The notes beneath the pieces were generated by a model that ran no database searches, was not told the origin of the DNA, and saw only the letters and a program-made list of their open reading frames with translations. A DNA stretch of 64,000 bases from Nitratireductor kimnyeongensis (GTDB taxonomy: Bacteria; Pseudomonadota; Alphaproteobacteria; Rhizobiales; Rhizobiaceae). Positions within the stretch are counted from its first letter, which is position 1. Each line of letters opens with the position of its first letter. Positions 52,579 to 62,800 of the stretch are shown here, one piece after another. A program made the translations under genes and the position numbers. The stretch lies in the NCBI RefSeq assembly GCF_019891395.1, contig NZ_CP078144.1, positions 1 to 64,000 on the forward strand, given 5' to 3'.

Positions 52579-53496
52579 GTGCAGTTGCGATTTCTGGAAA
52601 CCTTCATTCACCTGGCGAAAGTACGGAATTTTCGCAAGGTGGCCGATCTTCTGCACACCACCCAACCCGTCATTTCCTCACGCATCAACGCATTGGAAAA
52701 CGAGCTGGGCACCAAGCTATTCGAACGTTCGAAGCGCGGGGTGCAATTGACCAGCGAAGGCCGGGTGCTTCTTCCACATGCGGAGATGGTGGTCGAGCTC
52801 ACCAATGAAATGAAATGGCTGGTCAACCGGGACAGAAAGATGACCGGCTCGCTGCGCGTTGGCGTGACCGACACGATCCTGCGCTCCTGGTTCGTTCAGC
52901 TCATGGAGTGTTTTCGGGAAAAATACCCCGGCGTGAACATCGAGATGCTCTCATCCACCTCGGCCGATGTCATCCAGTCGCTGCGGGATCGTGCGGTGGA
53001 TGTGGGACTGGCAATGCGGGATGGAAACGACCCCAAACTCGACTTCGTGCCTCTGGGTTCGTTCCCGGTCGCCTGGGTGGCAAGCCCGACCGCTTTCCCC
53101 ATCCGCAGAGCCGCGGTGGGCACGCTGCTCGACCTACCAATCCTGAGCTTCCCCAAGAACTCGATTCCCTACAAGACGCTGGAGCGCTATCTGAAGATGC
53201 ACTCCAAGGTTCGGGTCAATATGCACTCGTCCAACTCCATCGCCACCATCGTCCAGATGGCGGAGGAAGGGCTGGGCATCGCCCCCATGCCGCGGGCGGT
53301 CGTGATGAAGGAGCTGGCAAGCGGCACGCTGCACGAAATCACCGTGGATGTGGAATTTCCACCGCTTGAATTTTTCGCAATCACCGAAGCTTCGCCGCGC
53401 AAGACCCTCCGGGATGAGTTTGTGGAAATGGCCCGCAAGCAGGCGGTTGCTTATGCAAGCCGCTTTCCGGACGACTATCTGATCCATCTTGATTGA
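52579..53496 (+). CDS. LysR-family transcriptional regulator
   Basis: 305-residue LysR protein. The helix-turn-helix region VQLRFLETFIHLAKVRNFRKVADLLHTTQPVISSRINALE region (residues about 1-40) is standard, followed by a substrate-binding domain. GTG 52579 with GAGG eight bases upstream gives a family-like N-terminus; the frame is open to 52546. It precedes the TRAP importer genes on the same strand, so probably controls them; its end lies about 100 bases before dctP-like. Confidence 0.87.
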   Translation: MQLRFLETFIHLAKVRNFRKVADLLHTTQPVISSRINALENELGTKLFERSKRGVQLTSEGRVLLPHAEMVVELTNEMKWLVNRDRKMTGSLRVGVTDTILRSWFVQLMECFREKYPGVNIEMLSSTSADVIQSLRDRAVDVGLAMRDGNDPKLDFVPLGSFPVAWVASPTAFPIRRAAVGTLLDLPILSFPKNSIPYKTLERYLKMHSKVRVNMHSSNSIATIVQMAEEGLGIAPMPRAVVMKELASGTLHEITVDVEFPPLEFFAITEASPRKTLRDEFVEMARKQAVAYASRFPDDYLIHLD

Positions 53497-53594
53497 AAAA
53501 ACTTATCACAGGAAGCCATATTTTTCATTTGGACTTTTTAAGGCGGCTCTCCGATCCTGACCCCATAACCACACAAAAACGATGGGGAAGGATA

Positions 53595-54599
53595 ATGAAC
53601 CGTATTCTACGCAATGCTCTGGCTGCAGGTGTGATGACGGCAATCGGTGCTGCCGCAACGGTCTCTGCGCAAGCAGAGACCTGGCGCATGGCGCACAAGA
53701 TGCCGCCAGACAGTATCGAAGGCCAACTTTTCCAGTTCTTCGCCGACAAAGTTGTTGAGAAGACCGGTGGTGAGGTCGAGATTAAGGTGTTTCCGAACGA
53801 GCAGCTTGGCTCTGACGACACAGTTCTCGAACAGCTCCAGATCGGCACTGTGAACGTCTATCCTGAGGGCACCAGCTATCTCCAGAAATGGGTCCCGGAC
53901 ATCAAGTTCTCCTCGGCGCCTTTCCTCTTTGATGACCGCGAGCATTGGGTCCGCTTCATGCAGACCGACCTGGTCAAGGGCTGGTTCCAGCAGATCGAAG
54001 ACGAGGCCGGCATTGCGCTGATCGGCTCTCCGACGGCCTTCCTGCGCGGTCCATACCGCGTCATGGTCACCGACAAGCCGTGGACGAACCTGGAGGAAAT
54101 GCAGGGCACGCGGCTGCGCATGCATCCCGATGAGCTGGCCGCGGCCGCCTGGCGCCATCTGGGCGCGGAAGTTCGCACGCTGGCCTGGACGGAGGTCTAT
54201 GAATCCATCAGCCGCGGCATCGTCGATGCGGTGAACAGCCCGATTGCGCTGGTCGAGCCGATGAAATTCTACGAAGTGGCTCCTTACGTCATCCGTCATG
54301 ACGAATACCCTCAGGGCATGGCCTTCATGACCAATGCCAAACGCTGGAACGCTCTTTCCGATGAACTGCGTGCTCAGGTTCTCGAAGCCTTTGCGGACAT
54401 GGCGGCAGAGTCGGAGAAGCGTACGATCGCGGCGGCAAACAATGACCTTGAAGCCATGAAGGCAAAGGACGTTTCCTATACCGAGCCGGACACGTCCGAT
54501 TTCGTCGAGCGCATGCAGAGCTTCTATCAGGAGATGGAAGAGAAGGGCGAACTGCCTGAAGGTTTCCTCGATGCGGTTCGTTCGTCGCGCGCCGAATAG
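53595..54599 (+). CDS. TRAP transporter substrate-binding protein (DctP family)
   Basis: 334-residue exported protein with signal peptide ending SAQA-ETWRMAHKMP (about residue 27). ADKVVEKTGGEVEIKVFPNEQLGSDD and MQGTRLRMHPDELAAAAWRHLGAEV contain the usual DctP features, including the arginine that grips a carboxylate. GGGGAAGGA lies before ATG 53595; the open frame upstream overlaps the LysR end and is not used. First gene of a TRAP operon followed by an amidase and an RraA-like protein. Confidence 0.9.
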   Translation: MNRILRNALAAGVMTAIGAAATVSAQAETWRMAHKMPPDSIEGQLFQFFADKVVEKTGGEVEIKVFPNEQLGSDDTVLEQLQIGTVNVYPEGTSYLQKWVPDIKFSSAPFLFDDREHWVRFMQTDLVKGWFQQIEDEAGIALIGSPTAFLRGPYRVMVTDKPWTNLEEMQGTRLRMHPDELAAAAWRHLGAEVRTLAWTEVYESISRGIVDAVNSPIALVEPMKFYEVAPYVIRHDEYPQGMAFMTNAKRWNALSDELRAQVLEAFADMAAESEKRTIAAANNDLEAMKAKDVSYTEPDTSDFVERMQSFYQEMEEKGELPEGFLDAVRSSRAE

Positions 54600-54633
54600 G
54601 TTTCCTTGAACTTTCATTGATGGGGGAGGTTTC

Positions 54634-55137
54634 ATGCCCGTCCTGGATCGAATCCTGGCCGTTATAGACCGGCTGTTTCTTGTGGGAGCGAATACGGCCC
54701 TGTTTGCCATGCTCCTTGTGACCGCACTCAATGTCGCGTCACGCGCGTTTCTCGGCCAGGGGGTGGTCTGGGCCTTCCCCATCAGCATCGTCTGCTTCGT
54801 GTGGATGAGTTTTCTGGGCTTTTTCGTCGTCTACCGGCAGAACAAGGACATCACCGTCGATTTTCTGCTGAACGCAACCCCGCCTCCGGTGCGCCGCGCC
54901 GGGCGGATGCTGGTGGACATTGCCGTCATCGCACTGTTGCTCATCATTCTGCGCGAGGCGCCGGAGCTGATCCAACGTCAGGTGGGCAATATCGAGATGG
55001 TGGGAATCCAGCGCTATTGGCTGAGTGTCCCCTTCTTCGTGTCCTGCGGGTTGATTGCCCTGCATTTCTTCAGCGACTTCGTCCATGCCCTCAAGGGGCA
55101 TCCGGAGCCTGAACACCATCATGTCGGCGACATCTAG
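54634..55137 (+). CDS. TRAP transporter small membrane subunit (DctQ family)
   Basis: 167-residue protein with four predicted helices. LLVTALNVASRAFLGQGVVWAFPIS is the DctQ signature near the first helices. It lies between the DctP-like and DctM-like genes, with GGGGGAGG before the ATG. It pairs with the large subunit to form the membrane part of the importer. Confidence 0.88.
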   Translation: MPVLDRILAVIDRLFLVGANTALFAMLLVTALNVASRAFLGQGVVWAFPISIVCFVWMSFLGFFVVYRQNKDITVDFLLNATPPPVRRAGRMLVDIAVIALLLIILREAPELIQRQVGNIEMVGIQRYWLSVPFFVSCGLIALHFFSDFVHALKGHPEPEHHHVGDI

Positions 55138-55152
55138 GATCCGGGTAGAACC

Positions 55153-56436
55153 ATGACCTTGCTACTTTTCGCGGGCTTCGTCGCCCTCATCCTTCTGCGT
55201 GTGCCGATCACCATGGCGATCGGCCTGGCGGTGCTCTCCGCGCTCATCTACGCGGGCTTTTCCGACACGCTCTACATCATCCCGCTTCAGGTTCTCGACG
55301 GGGTCGACAACCCGTCCCTGCTTGCCATCCCCTTCTTCATCATGGCCGGCAATCTAATGAATGGCGTCGGCATGACCGACCGCATCTTCAACTTCGCCTC
55401 CGCTCTTGTCGGCCATATGCGGGCGGGCCTTGCACAGGTGAACGTCGTTTCCTCGCTGCTCTTTGCCGGTGTTTCCGGTGCGGCGGTGGCCGATTGTGCC
55501 GGCCTTGGCACGATCGAGATCAAGGCGATGCGCGAGCGCGGCTACCCAGCACCCTTTGCGGCGGCCCTCACGGCTGCAAGCGCTGTGGTCGGGCCGATCA
55601 TCCCGCCATCCATCAGCCTTGTGGTCTATGCGTTTCTGTCCAACACATCGGTGGCGCGACTTTTTCTGGCGGGCATCATTCCCGGCATCATCGTCGGCCT
55701 GTCGCTGATGGCGTTCAACTATCTCGTCGCGCTGAAGCAGGACTTCCCGCGCGAGGAGCGCAAGAGCCTGCCGCAGATCGGTCGCGCCGCCATTGATGGC
55801 ATTGCCGCTCTCGTTGCGCCGGGCATCATTCTCGTGGCGATCCTCACCGGTTTCACGACCGCGACGGAAGCCGGCGTTCTGGCCTGCGTCTACACCATCG
55901 CGCTGGGCTTCGTTTACCGTACCTTCTCCTTCCGCATGCTCTGGCAGGCGCTGACGGAGACGATGACCATCACCAGCGTGATCATGATCATCATCGGCTT
56001 CTCGCATGTGATGGGCTGGCTTCTGGCCATCGAGCAAATCCCGCAGCAACTGGCGGATCAGATCCTTCTGTTCACCGAATCGCGCACGGTCTTCCTGTTT
56101 CTCCTGCTCGGCTTCCTGCTTCTTGTCGGCTGTTTCGTGGAAGGTGTGCCGGCAAAGCTGATCCTCGTGCCGATGTTGCTGCCGATCATCGACCAGTTCG
56201 GCATCGACCGGATTCACTTCGGCCTGATCATCACCCTGGCGCTGCTGATCGGCATTGCCACGCCTCCCATGGGCATTGCGCTCTACATCGTGTCGGAGGT
56301 GGGAAAGGTGCCGTTCGAGAAAGTGGCGGTGGCGATCCTGCCTTTCCTCGTTCCGCTCATCGTCGCCCTGCTCGTCATCACCTTCGTGCCCGAGCTGGTG
56401 CTCTTCCTTCCCAATCTCGTTCTGGGGCCGGCCTGA
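55153..56436 (+). CDS. TRAP transporter large permease (DctM family)
   Basis: 427-residue membrane protein with about 12 helices. PFFIMAGNLMNGVGMTDRIFNFA, SGAAVADCAGLGTIEIKAM, AASAVVGPIIPPSISLVVY and ATPPMGIALYIVSEVGKVPFEK are the typical DctM blocks. Sodium- or proton-coupled import of a carboxylate is expected. It starts 15 bases after the small subunit gene. Confidence 0.92.
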   Translation: MTLLLFAGFVALILLRVPITMAIGLAVLSALIYAGFSDTLYIIPLQVLDGVDNPSLLAIPFFIMAGNLMNGVGMTDRIFNFASALVGHMRAGLAQVNVVSSLLFAGVSGAAVADCAGLGTIEIKAMRERGYPAPFAAALTAASAVVGPIIPPSISLVVYAFLSNTSVARLFLAGIIPGIIVGLSLMAFNYLVALKQDFPREERKSLPQIGRAAIDGIAALVAPGIILVAILTGFTTATEAGVLACVYTIALGFVYRTFSFRMLWQALTETMTITSVIMIIIGFSHVMGWLLAIEQIPQQLADQILLFTESRTVFLFLLLGFLLLVGCFVEGVPAKLILVPMLLPIIDQFGIDRIHFGLIITLALLIGIATPPMGIALYIVSEVGKVPFEKVAVAILPFLVPLIVALLVITFVPELVLFLPNLVLGPA

Positions 56437-56473
56437 CGGCCGATCCGTTCACACTCCAAACCAAGGGACAGTC

Positions 56474-57280
56474 ATGAAAATCTCCGTCGTTCAAATGAAC
56501 TCGCAGGATGACAAGGCAAAAAACATCGCCGATGCGGAAGCCTTGATCCGAAAGGCCGTGGCCGAGGACAACTCCGATCTCGTCGTTCTGCCCGAAACCT
56601 TCACCTATATGGGCGGGACCGTGGAAAGCCGCCGTGCAAATGCGGAAACCTTTCCTGACGGCGAAGCCTATCGCGCCATGTCGGCCCTGGCGGCCGAACT
56701 CAAGGTGAACATTCACGCCGGCTCCATGGCCGAGGCCGCCGGCGAGAAGTGCTACAACACGACCATCGTGTTCGACCGGCAGGGCAAGGAGATTGCCCGC
56801 TACCGCAAGATCCACCTTTTCGACGTGGAGGTTCCCGGCGGCCAGAGCTATCTGGAATCCGACACGATGAAACGCGGCGAGGACGTGGTCGTCTACGAGC
56901 TTGAAGGCGTGAAGATCGGTTGCGCCATCTGCTACGATCTGCGCTTCCCGGAACTCTTCCGCAGCCTGCGCGACAAGGGGGCCGAGGTGATCGTCCTGCC
57001 AGCCGCCTTCACGCTTCAGACCGGCAAGGACCACTGGGAGCAGCTCCTGTGCGCACGCGCCATCGAGACCCAGTCCTATGTGGCCGCATCGGCCCAGATC
57101 TTCGGGCATGACGAAGGCAAGAAGCTGTGTTTCGGCCACTCGCTCATCATCGACCCATGGGGCGTGACCATCGCCAACTGCTCGGACCGCGTCGGCCATG
57201 CAAGCGCGACCATCGACACCGGTTATGCCGAGCAGATCCGCCGCTCCATGCCGGTCGCAGACCATCACGTCGTCGCATAG
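56474..57280 (+). CDS. Carbon-nitrogen hydrolase (nitrilase superfamily amidase)
   Basis: 268-residue cytoplasmic enzyme with the catalytic triad visible: Glu41 (VVLPETFTY), Lys112 (RYRKIHLFD) and Cys153 (GCAICYDLRFPELFR). This branch resembles omega-amidase and deaminated-glutathione amidase (Nit1/Nit2). It is the fourth gene of the TRAP operon, 37 bases after dctM-like, so it probably hydrolyses an amide in the imported compound or its product. GGGACA before the ATG is a modest ribosome-binding site. Its stop codon lies inside the left arm of a palindromic element. Confidence 0.87.
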   Translation: MKISVVQMNSQDDKAKNIADAEALIRKAVAEDNSDLVVLPETFTYMGGTVESRRANAETFPDGEAYRAMSALAAELKVNIHAGSMAEAAGEKCYNTTIVFDRQGKEIARYRKIHLFDVEVPGGQSYLESDTMKRGEDVVVYELEGVKIGCAICYDLRFPELFRSLRDKGAEVIVLPAAFTLQTGKDHWEQLLCARAIETQSYVAASAQIFGHDEGKKLCFGHSLIIDPWGVTIANCSDRVGHASATIDTGYAEQIRRSMPVADHHVVA

Positions 57281-57319
57281 AGCGGATCATCGTTTCATAG
57301 AAACGCTGTTGCGCTCTAT
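57277..57319. repeat. Nested palindromic element after the amidase gene
   Basis: Outer arms ATAGAGCG / CGCTCTAT (eight bases) enclose an inner stem CGTTTC-ATA-GAAACG. The left arm includes the amidase stop codon. The layout resembles short palindromic intergenic repeats common in Hyphomicrobiales chromosomes; copy number cannot be judged here. It may also act as a terminator. Confidence 0.45.
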
Positions 57320-57330
57320 CTGTTTGTTTT

Positions 57331-57367
57331 TCCGCATTTATGCGGACGTCAGATGATTCCATCTGAC
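57331..57367. repeat. Two adjacent hairpins upstream of the rraA-like gene
   Basis: TCCGCAT-TT-ATGCGGA (57331-57346) is followed by GTCAGATG-ATTC-CATCTGAC (57348-57367), both perfect. With 57277-57319 they fill most of the 113-base gap. They could be one composite repeat or an mRNA leader structure for the RraA-like gene. Confidence 0.45.
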
Positions 57368-57393
57368 TGCAAAATACTCTAAGGAATACGCAT

Positions 57394-58053
57394 ATGTACC
57401 AGGTCAATTCGATGCCGGAGCAACTGGCACAGGCCAAGATCGACAAGCTGATGCAGGTGGAGACCGCCACGGTGGGCCACTTCCTGCATGCAAATTTCCT
57501 CGACACCGGCATCCGCTCCATGCTGCCCAGGGTGCGGACTGCCGGTACGGCGGTGACCCTGCGGCTGCCCCATGCCGACAGCACGCTCCTGCATTATGCG
57601 ATGGACCATATCCGGCCCGGCGATTTCGTGATCATCGATCGTGCCGGCGACACACGCCACGCCTGTTGGGGCGGCGTCATCACCCACACGGCGGCCCGCA
57701 AGAAGGCCGCCGGTGCGGTGGTGGACGGGCCGGCGACGGATGTTGCCGATTTCGAACGTCATGGTTTTCCCATGTGGTGCCGGGGCCCCTCGCCCATCAC
57801 CACCAAACTGCTTGGCGTTTCGGGCGAAATGAATATCCCCGTCAGCGTTGGCGGCGTGGTGGTCAATCCGGGCGATGCGGTGCTGGCCGATGAAAACGGC
57901 GTGCTAATCCTGTCTCCCGACGAGGTGGACACAGTGGCAGACCGCGCCATCCAAATGCAGGCGCGAGAGGTCGAACTTCTGAAGCGCATCGACGCCGGCG
58001 AGAGCCTGCCCACCATCTCCGGCGCGAAGGCGCGCGTGGAAGCAGACGCCTAG
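57394..58053 (+). CDS. RraA-family protein (putative HMG/CHA-type aldolase)
   Basis: 219-residue protein of the RraA / methyltransferase-like aldolase family. RPGDFVIIDRAGDTRHACWGG and VVDGPATDVADFERHGFPMW match the family core. In known aldolases (4-hydroxy-4-methyl-2-oxoglutarate, 4-carboxy-4-hydroxy-2-oxoadipate) this region ends in Arg-Asp; here the metal-binding Asp is kept but Arg is replaced by Thr. It ends the TRAP/amidase cluster, so may cleave a hydroxy-keto-acid product, yet the altered residue makes the reaction uncertain. Confidence 0.8.
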   Translation: MYQVNSMPEQLAQAKIDKLMQVETATVGHFLHANFLDTGIRSMLPRVRTAGTAVTLRLPHADSTLLHYAMDHIRPGDFVIIDRAGDTRHACWGGVITHTAARKKAAGAVVDGPATDVADFERHGFPMWCRGPSPITTKLLGVSGEMNIPVSVGGVVVNPGDAVLADENGVLILSPDEVDTVADRAIQMQAREVELLKRIDAGESLPTISGAKARVEADA

Positions 58054-58086
58054 CACCCGGCAAAAGTGCCGAGTTGGCGGCCATCC

Positions 58087-58114
58087 TCCTTCTCCCCGCT
58101 CGCGGGGAGAAGGA
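58087..58114. repeat. Perfect 12-bp hairpin between rraA-like gene and thi leader
   Basis: TCCTTCTCCCCG-CTCG-CGGGGAGAAGGA. No T-run follows, but its strength may stop or protect the upstream message. I recall very similar CTTCTCCCCG/CGGGGAGAAG hairpins as dispersed repeats in rhizobial genomes; copies elsewhere cannot be checked here. Confidence 0.5.
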
Positions 58115-58221
58115 CACTTCGAGGTTGGTGTGTAACGGGTCCAGCCTTCCTGATCCGCACCTTTCCACACAGCTTCATCACCGCGCTTGACAAGAGCGCC
58201 CCTCTTCACTCACCTTGCGGC

Positions 58222-58332
58222 CTCACCTGGGGGGTCCCGCCAAGGGGCTGAGATTCTGCTGGGCATGGTTTTCCATGCAGCGCAGTGACCCGATGAACCT
58301 GATCCAGTTCATACTGGCGTAGGGATGGTGCA
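58222..58332 (+). promoter_or_regulatory. TPP riboswitch (thi box)
   Basis: The leader shows the conserved thi-box blocks in order: GGGGCTGAGAT (about 58244-58254), a P3 hairpin GCATGG-TTTT-CCATGC (58263-58278), GACCC, AACCTGATC (58296-58304) and GCGTAGGGA (58317-58325). CACC at 58224-58227 can pair with GGTG at 58327-58330 to close P1. Thiamin pyrophosphate binding should shut off the downstream thi operon; the rhizobial thiCOGE leader was among the first described. Confidence 0.93.
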
Positions 58333-58397
58333 AGCCTGGCGGGTCGCTGGCTCCTTCGAGCCGAAATCCATATCCATAGCGGATCGTCAGCGCTCTT

Positions 58398-58444
58398 CCT
58401 CCTCTCGGCACGAACTGGGTCTCCATTGCAAAACGCAGAGGAGG
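58398..58444 (+). promoter_or_regulatory. Expression platform: anti-SD / SD pairing before thiC
   Basis: CCTCCTCT (58398-58405) is exactly complementary to AGAGGAGG (58437-58444), the thiC ribosome-binding site nine bases before the ATG. This pairing would hide the site when the riboswitch is bound, indicating control at translation. No terminator with a T-run is visible in the leader. Confidence 0.6.
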
Positions 58445-58450
58445 CTCTGA

Positions 58451-60268
<1,818 letters not shown>

Positions 60269-60271
60269 TCC

Positions 60272-61240
60272 ATGCATGTCCTTGTTCGTGGGGCGGGCGT
60301 TGCCGGCCTCACGCTGGCGCATGAGCTGGTGCGGGCGGGTGTGCGGGTGACGGTGTGCGACACCCGCTCCGGCCCGGCGGGCAGCGCCTCGTGGCTGGCG
60401 GGTGGGATGCTGGCACCGTGGTGTGAGCGCGAGAGCGCGGAGGGGCCGGTGCTCACGCTCGGAAAGAGCGCGGCAGACTGGTGGCACGAGGCTCTTCCCG
60501 GCCATGTGGTGCGCAATGGAACGCTCGTTGTCGCGCCTGCGCGGGACCGGGCGGAGCTCGACCGCTTTGCCGCGCGCACATCCGGCCATGAATGGCTGGA
60601 GGGCGAAGCCGTGGCTGTGCTGGAGCCTGATCTTGCGGGCCGGTTTCGCCGCGGGCTTTTCTTTCGGGGCGAGGCCCATCTTGACCCACGGCGGGCGCTG
60701 ACGGCGCTTGCCGAGGGGTTGAGGAGGGCTGGTGTTCGTTTCGTCTGCGAAATGGAGGTTGAGGCCGACAGGATTGCCGATTGCACCGGCATGGCAGCGG
60801 CGGATCCGGAGCTGCGCGGGGTGCGGGGTGAGATGCTTCTGCTGCGCACGAAAGAGGTCAGGCTTGCGCGCCCGGTGCGGCTGCTTCACCCGCGCATACC
60901 GGTCTATATCGTGCCGCGTGCGGATCACCATTTCATGGTGGGCGCGACGATGATCGAAAGCGATGACGATGGTCCGATCAGCGCCCGCTCGATGATGGAA
61001 TTGCTCAACGCGGCCTACAGCCTGCACCCGGCCTTTGCCGAGGCGAAGATCGTGGAGACGGGCGCCGGTGTGCGCCCCGCCTATCCCGACAATTTGCCGC
61101 GCGTGAAGCGTACGCCGAAGGGCATCAGCGTGAACGGGTTTTACCGCCACGGTTTTCTGCTCTCCCCGGCCATGGCGCGCGAGGCGGCCACCCTCATTCT
61201 GAACGAACGCGTGGAGGTGTTCGATGAAGCTCACGGTTAA
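60272..61240 (+). CDS. thiO: Thiamin biosynthesis FAD-dependent amine oxidase
   Basis: 322-residue flavoenzyme of the DAO family. VRGAGVAGLTLAHELVRAG at the N-terminus is the FAD-binding motif; GSASWLAGGMLAPWCERES and YRHGFLLSPAMAREAA are typical of ThiO. It oxidises glycine to the imine (dehydroglycine) used by ThiG. It starts three bases after thiC and overlaps thiS by 17 bases. Confidence 0.9.
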   Translation: MHVLVRGAGVAGLTLAHELVRAGVRVTVCDTRSGPAGSASWLAGGMLAPWCERESAEGPVLTLGKSAADWWHEALPGHVVRNGTLVVAPARDRAELDRFAARTSGHEWLEGEAVAVLEPDLAGRFRRGLFFRGEAHLDPRRALTALAEGLRRAGVRFVCEMEVEADRIADCTGMAAADPELRGVRGEMLLLRTKEVRLARPVRLLHPRIPVYIVPRADHHFMVGATMIESDDDGPISARSMMELLNAAYSLHPAFAEAKIVETGAGVRPAYPDNLPRVKRTPKGISVNGFYRHGFLLSPAMAREAATLILNERVEVFDEAHG

Positions 61241-61421
61241 TGGCGAAGAGCGGCAGGTGACAGCAGCAACGCTGGCCGCCCTGCTCGATGAACTGGACTA
61301 CGCGCCCGATTTTCTCGCCACCGCGCGCAATGGCGAGGTCGTTGCGGCAGCGGAACGAAGCTGGTGCACGCTCAAAGACGGGGACCGGATCGAGATCCTT
61401 TCGCCCATGCAGGGAGGCTGA
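61224..61421 (+). CDS. thiS: Sulfur carrier protein ThiS
   Basis: 65-residue ubiquitin-like protein ending in Gly-Gly, the residue pair that becomes the thiocarboxylate sulfur donor for thiazole synthesis. [12 protein letters not shown] and [13 protein letters not shown] are diagnostic. It overlaps thiO and precedes thiG by one base. Confidence 0.94.
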   Translation: MKLTVNGEERQVTAATLAALLDELDYAPDFLATARNGEVVAAAERSWCTLKDGDRIEILSPMQGG

Positions 61422-61422
61422 C

Positions 61423-62196
61423 ATGCTGGAAGTCTATGGCGAAACCCTGACTTCGAGGTTGCTTCTGGGAACCGCGCAATACCCCTCCCCCGCCATCATG
61501 GCGGATGCGGTGCGAAAAAGCGGCTGCGAGATCGTGACTGTGTCACTGCGCCGCGAGATGGCGGGCAACCGCAATGGCGGCCGGTTCTGGGAGCTGATCC
61601 GCGAGCTCGGTGTGCGGGTGTTGCCCAACACGGCGGGCTGCCATTCGGTGAAAGAGGCGGTGACCACGGCGCAGATGGCGCGCGAGCTTTTCGGCACGGA
61701 CTGGATCAAGCTCGAGGTGATCGGCCACCACGACACGCTCCAGCCGGATGTGTTTGGCCTTGTCGAGGCCGCGCGCATCCTGAGCGATGAGGGGTTCAAG
61801 GTTTTTCCCTACACCACCGACGATCTGGTGGTGGGGGAGCGATTGCTTGAGGCGGGGTGCGGGGTGCTGATGCCCTGGTGCGCGCCCATCGGCTCCGCGC
61901 GTGGGCCAGCCAATCCCGATGCGCTTCTGGCCATGCGAGCAGAATTTCCCGATGTGCCGCTCATCGTGGATGCGGGGCTCGGGCGACCATCCCATGCGGC
62001 CATGGTGATGGAGCTCGGGTTTGACGCGGTGTTGCTCAACACGGCTGTGGCGAAGGCGGGTGATCCGGTGGCGATGGCTGAGGCTTTTTCCGGTGCTGTC
62101 AACGCCGGGCGAAAGGCCTTTCTGGCCGGTCCGCTGGAGCCGCGCAATATGGCTGTTCCCTCAACGCCGGTGATCGGCAAGGCAGTGTTTGAATGA
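61423..62196 (+). CDS. thiG: Thiazole synthase
   Basis: 257-residue TIM barrel that assembles the thiazole phosphate from DXP, dehydroglycine and ThiS thiocarboxylate. [43 protein letters not shown] and [18 protein letters not shown] are the conserved ThiG blocks. ATG 61423 follows the thiS stop by one base with AGGGAGG upstream. It overlaps thiE by four bases. Confidence 0.95.
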   Translation: MLEVYGETLTSRLLLGTAQYPSPAIMADAVRKSGCEIVTVSLRREMAGNRNGGRFWELIRELGVRVLPNTAGCHSVKEAVTTAQMARELFGTDWIKLEVIGHHDTLQPDVFGLVEAARILSDEGFKVFPYTTDDLVVGERLLEAGCGVLMPWCAPIGSARGPANPDALLAMRAEFPDVPLIVDAGLGRPSHAAMVMELGFDAVLLNTAVAKAGDPVAMAEAFSGAVNAGRKAFLAGPLEPRNMAVPSTPVIGKAVFE

Positions 62197-62798
62197 AACT
62201 CGATCCCTTCTATTTGATCGTCGACAGTGCGGCGTGGATCGCCCGTCTCGTCCCCCTCGGCGTAAAGCTCGTGCAGTTGCGCATCAAGGAGATGGATGAA
62301 GCGGGGCTTCGTGGAGAGATCATCGAGGCAAGGCGCATCTGTGCCGAACACGATTGCCAGCTCATCGTGAATGACCATTGGCGGCTGGCCATCGAGACGG
62401 GCTGCGATTTCATCCATTTGGGGCAGGAAGATCTGGCTGAGGCCGATCTCGATGCGATCCGCGCCGCAGGGCTGAAGCTCGGTATCAGTACCCATGACGG
62501 GGCGGAGTTGCGAACTGCGCTCGCCGTGAAACCCGACTATGTGGCGCTCGGCCCGGTCTATCCGACGATCCTGAAAAAGATGAAATGGAACCCGCAGGGG
62601 CTCGACCGGCTGGCCGATTGGCGCAAGCGTGTGGGCGATGTGCCGCTGGTGGCGATTGGCGGGCTGAACCCCGAGCGGCTTCCCGGCGTGTTTGCAGCGG
62701 GGGCAGACAGTGCTGCCGTGGTGACGGACATCACTCTGAACCCCGATCCGGAAGCGCGCACCCGCGAATGGCTGGCAGCCACTGCGCAATGGCGGTGA
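62193..62798 (+). CDS. thiE: Thiamin phosphate synthase
   Basis: 201-residue TIM barrel that couples the pyrimidine and thiazole units into thiamin phosphate. [59 protein letters not shown] and [25 protein letters not shown] match ThiE. It is coupled to thiG by an ATGA overlap; thiD begins three bases after its stop. Confidence 0.93.
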   Translation: MKLDPFYLIVDSAAWIARLVPLGVKLVQLRIKEMDEAGLRGEIIEARRICAEHDCQLIVNDHWRLAIETGCDFIHLGQEDLAEADLDAIRAAGLKLGISTHDGAELRTALAVKPDYVALGPVYPTILKKMKWNPQGLDRLADWRKRVGDVPLVAIGGLNPERLPGVFAAGADSAAVVTDITLNPDPEARTREWLAATAQWR

Positions 62799-62800
62799 GC

